DNA of 49,305 bases from an uncultured Alphaproteobacteria bacterium. Its GTDB lineage: Bacteria > Pseudomonadota > Alphaproteobacteria > HIMB59 > GCA-002718135. Below are positions 44,362 through 49,305 of the stretch, piece after piece. A program made the position numbers and the translations under genes. The notes under the pieces were generated by a model. The model was not told the DNA's origin and did no database searches. It worked only from the letters and a program-made list of their open reading frames with translations. Position 1 is the first letter of the stretch; each line of letters starts with the position of its first letter. Where the stretch lies: contig CACEMR010000012.1 in the NCBI GenBank assembly GCA_902560725.1, positions 1 through 49,305 of the forward strand, given 5' to 3'.

Positions 44362-45702
44362 ATGAATATAAAAGAAGTTAAGTCAAAAAAACTCTACAAA
44401 GAATATTCATTAGAGATACCCTTTAAGGATATTGATAAAGAAATAAATAATAAAATAAAAGATTTAATACCAACCGTTTCAATTCCTGGTTTTAGAAAAG
44501 GTAAAGCTCCAATTAATATTGTTAAAAAAAAATATGAAAGTAGTGTTTTAAATGAAGTAATTCAAAATGTTGTGAGCTTAAAAACTAAAGATTTAATCAA
44601 AGAAAAGAAATTAAATTTATTTAGAGAACCAAGATTGAATTTAAAAAATTTTGCAAAAAATAAACCCGTAGAGGTCGAAATAAAAATAGACCTACAACCA
44701 GATATTAAATTAATTAATTTTAAAGATATTAAATTAAATAAATATGAGATTAATTTTTCAAAAAAAAATATTGATGAGCAATATAAAAAATTTATTGCAT
44801 CTCAAAAAAGTTATAAAAAAATTGAAAATAATAGATTAGTAAAAAAAAATGATAGAGTTTTTGTAAATATAAATACATCTAATGAAGATGTTCCAGAATA
44901 TTTAAGAGCTCAAAAAAATTTACCTATAGACACAGCTTTTGACCAAGAAATATTACCTGGAATTAATAAAGAATTAATTTCTAAATTTAGAGAAGGTATG
45001 AAAAAAAATATTATTTTTGATTTATCAAATTTATTGAAAAATGAAAAATTAAAAAATGTTTATTACGAGATAGAGGTTGTATCTATTGAAGAAAATGTAA
45101 AATTTGAAGTTAATGATGAATATCTAAAAAAAAATGGTTTTAAAAATGAAAAAGATTTAAAAGATCTTTTGAAAAACAATTCTGTTCAGCATTATACTAA
45201 TGGAATTATGCAGATTGAAAAAAAATGTTTAATGGATTTATTAGATAAAAAATATAATTTTGATTTACCTGAGGGTGTTTTAGATGAGGATTTTAGTGAA
45301 ATATGGCATAGATTAGAGCTTGCAAAAAAAGATGGAAAATTAGATGAAGACGACAAATCATTAACTGATGAACAGTTGAAAAAAAGATATAAAAAAATAT
45401 CTGAAAGAAGAGTTAAACTGGGAGTATTATTGCAATTTATTGCGAAAGAAGAAAAGATTGAAATATCAGAGGATGAATTGAGTAAAGGAATATTGCAATA
45501 TTCTAGTCAATACCCAGGTCAAGAAAAGCAAATAATCGAATATCTCAAAAAAAACCCATCTTCAGTAGAATCCATAAGGGGCCCACTACTAGAACAAAAA
45601 ATTATAGATACCATTTCTTCTAAAGCTAATAAGACAATTAAAAAAATTGATGAAGAGCAGTATAAAAAACTTGAAGAAGAAACATTTGATATTAAGAGAT
45701 AG
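44362..45702 (+). CDS. tig: Trigger factor
   Basis: A ribosome-associated folding chaperone of 446 residues. The N-terminal ribosome-binding domain has the signature IPGFRKGKAPINIVKKKY. A middle FKBP-like peptidyl-prolyl isomerase domain covers about 145-240 and a helical C-terminal domain follows. The FKBP part lacks the usual DFxG-type core and reads FVNINTSNEDVPEYL, so isomerase activity may be weak. GGAG 8 bases before the ATG supports the start. It lies 6 bases before clpP. Confidence 0.92.
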   Translation: MNIKEVKSKKLYKEYSLEIPFKDIDKEINNKIKDLIPTVSIPGFRKGKAPINIVKKKYESSVLNEVIQNVVSLKTKDLIKEKKLNLFREPRLNLKNFAKNKPVEVEIKIDLQPDIKLINFKDIKLNKYEINFSKKNIDEQYKKFIASQKSYKKIENNRLVKKNDRVFVNINTSNEDVPEYLRAQKNLPIDTAFDQEILPGINKELISKFREGMKKNIIFDLSNLLKNEKLKNVYYEIEVVSIEENVKFEVNDEYLKKNGFKNEKDLKDLLKNNSVQHYTNGIMQIEKKCLMDLLDKKYNFDLPEGVLDEDFSEIWHRLELAKKDGKLDEDDKSLTDEQLKKRYKKISERRVKLGVLLQFIAKEEKIEISEDELSKGILQYSSQYPGQEKQIIEYLKKNPSSVESIRGPLLEQKIIDTISSKANKTIKKIDEEQYKKLEEETFDIKR

Positions 45703-45708
45703 AATATA

Positions 45709-46320
45709 ATGAAAGATCCTATAGATAATTTAACTAATAATCTAATACCTATGGTTGTCGAACAGTCATCAAGAGGTGAGCGAGCTTATGATATTTACTC
45801 GAGATTATTAAAAGAAAGAATAATTTTTCTCACTGGTCCAATTGATGACAACATTGCTAGCTTAATATGTGCACAAATTCTTTTTTTAGAATCTGAAAAT
45901 CCAAAAAAGGAAATTTCTTTTTACATAAATTCACCAGGGGGCATAGTTTGGTCAGGTTTAGCAATTTATGATACCATGCAATATGTTTCATCTAAAATAA
46001 TGACTATATGTGTTGGTCAAGCAGCTTCAGCTGGATCTTTATTATTAACTGCTGGAGATAAAGATATGCGTTTTTCACTTCCAAACTCTAGAATTATGGT
46101 TCACCAACCAAGCGGAGGTTATCAAGGTCAAGTAACAGATATAGAAATTCAAACAACTGAGATAAAAAAAACAAAAGAAAGATTAAATGAAATTTATGCA
46201 AAACACACGGGTAAAAAAATAAATGAAATTTCTACAATAATGGAAAGAGATAAATATTTTTCACCTAAAGAGGCAATAAGTTTTGGTTTAATTGATAAGA
46301 TTGTGGAGAATAGAAAGTAG
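45709..46320 (+). CDS. clpP: ATP-dependent Clp protease proteolytic subunit
   Basis: A 203-residue serine peptidase forming a double-heptamer chamber with ClpX. The catalytic Ser is S107 (GQAASAGS) and the His is H132 (MVHQPSGG); the expected Asp lies near 181. The N-terminal propeptide region [20 protein letters not shown] is standard. The stop overlaps the clpX GTG (TAGTG). Confidence 0.97.
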   Translation: MKDPIDNLTNNLIPMVVEQSSRGERAYDIYSRLLKERIIFLTGPIDDNIASLICAQILFLESENPKKEISFYINSPGGIVWSGLAIYDTMQYVSSKIMTICVGQAASAGSLLLTAGDKDMRFSLPNSRIMVHQPSGGYQGQVTDIEIQTTEIKKTKERLNEIYAKHTGKKINEISTIMERDKYFSPKEAISFGLIDKIVENRK

Positions 46321-47579
46321 TGACAAAAAAAACTGAAAAAGATTCTCTATACTGTTCTTTTTGTGGAAAAAATCAAAAAGAAGTAAAAAAACTCATTGCT
46401 GGTCCAACAGTTTTTGTATGCGACGAGTGTGTCGAATTATGCATGGATATTATTAAAGAGGATAATAAAAATAATAAATCAAAGATCAAAAAAGATATAC
46501 CAAAGCCTTCAGAAATAAATAAGTTTTTAAACGAATATGTTATTGGCCAAGATGATGCAAAAAAAGTTTTGTCAGTTGCTGTGTATAATCACTATAAAAG
46601 ACTGTCAAATCCAGATTATGATAACTTAGAAATTTCAAAATCAAATATTTTAATGGTTGGCCCAACAGGTACAGGAAAAACTCTTCTAGCTCAAACACTT
46701 GCTAAAATTTTAGACGTTCCATTTACTGTCGCTGATGCAACTAGTTTAACTGAAGCTGGTTATGTAGGTGAAGATGTTGAGAATATAATTTTAAAATTAC
46801 TTCAAGCATCAGAATACAACGTTGAAAGAGCACAAAAAGGTATAGTTTATATTGATGAAATAGATAAAATTGGAAGAAAAAGTGATAATCCATCCATTAC
46901 AAGAGATGTTTCGGGTGAGGGTGTTCAACAAGCACTTTTAAAAATTATGGAAGGAACGGTTGCTAGTGTACCACCTCAGGGTGGAAGAAAGCACCCTCAG
47001 CAAGAATTTTTACAAGTTGACACATCAAACATCCTCTTTATTTGTGGTGGAGCATTTTCTGGGTTAGACGATATAATAAAGTTTAGACTCAAGGGAACTT
47101 CCATAGGTTTTAATTCTAAAATAAACCTTAAATCTGAAAAAGTAGGAGATTCTCTAAAAAAATTAGAGAATAGGGATTTGCTAAAATTTGGAATGATACC
47201 TGAATTTATTGGAAGACTTCCCGTAATTACAACACTAGAAGAATTAAACGAAGAAATGCTTATTAAAATAATGACTGAACCTAAAAATGCACTTGTTAAA
47301 CAATTTAAAGCTTTATTTAAGATGGATGGAATTAATATTGAATTTAAAAATGATGCTTTAAAAGAAATAGCTAAATTAGCTGTAGATCAAAATACAGGAG
47401 CAAGAGGGTTGAGATCTATAATTGAGGATACACTTATGGATCTAATGTACAGTTCTCCAGACATCAAAGATTTGGATAAAATTGTTATTAATCAAGAAGT
47501 GATAATCCGAAAATCAGATCCTATAATGATATATTCTAATAAGCAAAATAATCAAAAAATAATAGCAAGTAACTCTTGA
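46320..47579 (+). CDS. clpX: ATP-dependent Clp protease ATP-binding subunit
   Basis: An AAA+ unfoldase of 419 residues. It has the N-terminal zinc-binding domain (C12, C15, C34, C37), Walker A GPTGTGKT near 117, Walker [10 protein letters not shown], the GYVGEDVE pore loop, and the C-terminal sensor-2 region [10 protein letters not shown]. The start is GTG overlapping the clpP stop. lon follows after 30 bases. Confidence 0.97.
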   Translation: MTKKTEKDSLYCSFCGKNQKEVKKLIAGPTVFVCDECVELCMDIIKEDNKNNKSKIKKDIPKPSEINKFLNEYVIGQDDAKKVLSVAVYNHYKRLSNPDYDNLEISKSNILMVGPTGTGKTLLAQTLAKILDVPFTVADATSLTEAGYVGEDVENIILKLLQASEYNVERAQKGIVYIDEIDKIGRKSDNPSITRDVSGEGVQQALLKIMEGTVASVPPQGGRKHPQQEFLQVDTSNILFICGGAFSGLDDIIKFRLKGTSIGFNSKINLKSEKVGDSLKKLENRDLLKFGMIPEFIGRLPVITTLEELNEEMLIKIMTEPKNALVKQFKALFKMDGINIEFKNDALKEIAKLAVDQNTGARGLRSIIEDTLMDLMYSSPDIKDLDKIVINQEVIIRKSDPIMIYSNKQNNQKIIASNS

Positions 47580-47609
47580 TTTTGCACTCGTAACCATCAT
47601 TTATATTAT

Positions 47610-49305
47610 ATGATTAAAAATATTTTACCCGTTTTACCTCTTCGCGATATAGTTGTTTTTCCTAACATGGTAGCTCCTCTTTTCGTCGGGAGAAAACACT
47701 CAGTTAATGCTCTCAATTCAGTTATGCTTGGTGAAAAAAAAATATTTTTATTATCTCAAAAAAATTCAGATGTTGACAATCCAGACGAAAAAAACTTATA
47801 CAAATATGGGACCGTTGCAAAAGTACTTCAACTTTTAAAATTGCCAGATGGAACCCTTAAAGTTTTAGTAGAAGGACAAAATAGAGCCAAAGTTTCAAAG
47901 CTTACTTTTAATAAAGATTTCATAGTAGCAACCATAACTGATATAAAAAACAGTTACAAAAAAAATTCAAGTATTAAAGCCTTACAAAAATTAACAGTAG
48001 AGCAATTTGAAGAATACCAAAAATATAACAAAAAAATTAATATAGATTTGGTTAACAATATTAAAACTTATAGCGAAGCTAATAAAGTTGCTGATGTTAT
48101 TTCCGCTAATATTAATATTTCTCTTGAACAAAAACAAGAAATCTTAGAAATTGAGAGTGTGGAAGATAGATTAAATAAAATTTATAGTCACTTAACAACT
48201 GAAATAGACTCATTTCAAGTTGAAAAAAAAATTAAGGGTAGAGTAAAAAGACAAATGGAGAAGACTCAAAAAGAATATTACCTTAATGAACAAATGAAAG
48301 CCATTCAGAAAGAACTTGGAGAAAGTGAAGATATTGATGAAGTATCAGAATTAGAGAAAAAAATTGAAGAATATTCCCTTAGCAAAGAGGCAAAAGAAAA
48401 ATGTAAATCTGAAATCAAAAAATTAAAATCAATGAGTCCAATGTCTGCTGAAGCTACAGTAATACGAAATTATCTTGATTGGGTACTGTCAATACCTTGG
48501 AATAAACCAAATCAAATATCTAAAAGTATCAAAAAAGCATCAGATATTTTGGAAAATGATCATCATGGATTACAAAAAGTAAAAGAAAGAATTTTAGAAT
48601 ATCTTGCTGTCCAAAAAAGAATGGATAAAATAAAAGGTCCAATCCTATGTTTAGTTGGTCCTCCTGGTGTTGGAAAAACATCTCTTGGTAAATCTATAGC
48701 AAGTGCTACAGGTAGAAATTTTGTTAGAATGTCTCTCGGTGGAGTAAGAGATGAAGCAGAAATAAGAGGTCATCGAAAAACATATATTGGTTCTATGCCT
48801 GGAAGATTTATTCAATCAATGAAAAAATCTAAATCATCAAACCCATTAATTTTACTTGATGAAATTGATAAACTAGGTTCTGACTGGAGAGGCGATCCTT
48901 CGTCAGCACTTCTAGAGGTTCTTGATCCTGAGCAAAATAGCAAATTCAATGATCATTACTTAGAATTAGATTATGATTTATCTGATGTTATGTTTGTTTG
49001 CACTGCTAATACTTTAAATATACCGCCAGCTCTTTTAGATAGAATGGAAATTATTAGAATTCCTGGCTATACTGATAAAGAAAAGAACCAAATAGCACAA
49101 AAATACCTTATACCTAAACAATTAAAAAACAATGGCCTGAAAAAAAATGAAATAAAATTTAATGTTAAAGCATTAAATCAAATTATAAGAAATTATACTA
49201 GAGAGGCTGGTGTTAGAAATCTTGAAAAAGAAATATCTAAGATATGCAGAAAAACAGTAAAATTAATTGAAACTTCAAAAAAAACTGATGTAAAACTTGA
49301 TAATA
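47610..49305 (+). CDS. lon: ATP-dependent protease Lon (5' part, cut by window end)
   Basis: The open frame from ATG 47610 continues past the window end, giving 565 of an expected ~800 residues. It begins with ILPVLPLRDIVVFPNMVAPLFVGR, the Lon N-terminal domain, followed by a coiled region (QMEKTQKEYYLNEQMKAI). The AAA+ domain has Walker A GPPGVGKTS near residue 350 and Walker B LILLDEIDKLGSDW. The proteolytic domain lies beyond the edge. It completes the conserved tig-clpP-clpX-lon order. Confidence 0.97.
   Translation, partial: MIKNILPVLPLRDIVVFPNMVAPLFVGRKHSVNALNSVMLGEKKIFLLSQKNSDVDNPDEKNLYKYGTVAKVLQLLKLPDGTLKVLVEGQNRAKVSKLTFNKDFIVATITDIKNSYKKNSSIKALQKLTVEQFEEYQKYNKKINIDLVNNIKTYSEANKVADVISANINISLEQKQEILEIESVEDRLNKIYSHLTTEIDSFQVEKKIKGRVKRQMEKTQKEYYLNEQMKAIQKELGESEDIDEVSELEKKIEEYSLSKEAKEKCKSEIKKLKSMSPMSAEATVIRNYLDWVLSIPWNKPNQISKSIKKASDILENDHHGLQKVKERILEYLAVQKRMDKIKGPILCLVGPPGVGKTSLGKSIASATGRNFVRMSLGGVRDEAEIRGHRKTYIGSMPGRFIQSMKKSKSSNPLILLDEIDKLGSDWRGDPSSALLEVLDPEQNSKFNDHYLELDYDLSDVMFVCTANTLNIPPALLDRMEIIRIPGYTDKEKNQIAQKYLIPKQLKNNGLKKNEIKFNVKALNQIIRNYTREAGVRNLEKEISKICRKTVKLIETSKKTDVKLDN

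Overview
The window is about 49 kb of AT-rich DNA (roughly 30 % G+C by eye), densely packed, with many genes overlapping by 1-17 bases. Several features point to a streamlined marine alphaproteobacterium: the tig-clpP-clpX-lon cluster, an infA-yacG-tRNA-Phe block after murA-hisG-hisD, an alphaproteobacterial-type ParE, a short HisG, an MntR/MntX pair of the kind known from marine alphaproteobacteria, and a malate synthase G. A P-II gene next to glnA and the lack of a glycine riboswitch before malate synthase argue against a classical Pelagibacter. A HIMB59/AEGEAN-169-like or other AT-rich marine lineage is possible, but this is inference.

Layout. 1-8.9 kb: assorted metabolic genes (peptidase M19, LysE exporter, pdxJ, a glutathione S-transferase, small membrane proteins, glcB, an uncharacterised ATP-grasp enzyme with a structured leader, a DUF4174 protein and a second GST next to tRNA-Thr). 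8.9-18.4 kb, minus strand: AlkB-type monooxygenase, two paralogous MFS carriers around an internally duplicated small protein, then a sugar ABC importer (binding protein plus two permeases, no ATPase) with an ADP-ribosylglycohydrolase-family enzyme. 18.5-24.1 kb: DsbA-like isomerase, small membrane proteins, Uup ATPase, HpcH/HpaI aldolase, a nitrilase-family amidase and a methyltransferase. 24.2-29.9 kb: mntR and mntX divergent over a palindrome, then two tiny genes, murA, hisG, hisD, infA, yacG and tRNA-Phe. 30-35.2 kb: a tightly overlapping operon of PQQ dehydrogenase with a c-type haem site, methyltransferase, glycosyltransferase and two polar-amino-acid-type ABC permeases. 35.2-44.0 kb, mostly minus strand: cytochrome c', iolE, glpK, parE, glnA, P-II and an aminotransferase, plus a plus-strand class I amidotransferase. 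44.1-49.3 kb: tRNA-His, tRNA-Leu, tig, clpP, clpX and lon (cut by the window end).

The strongest unusual feature is regulatory. Two tandem copies of the glutamine riboswitch (glnA RNA motif) sit between the P-II gene and glnA, each with its own three helices and the conserved core. Other points of interest are a leader before the ATP-grasp gene with a Cys-rich mini-ORF and two mutually exclusive hairpins, the second covering the ribosome binding site; a terminator ending almost on the malF-like start codon; a 14-bp copy of the tRNA-Thr 5' end on the far side of a GST gene; a perfect MntR-like palindrome; and a candidate small RNA ending in a strong terminator.
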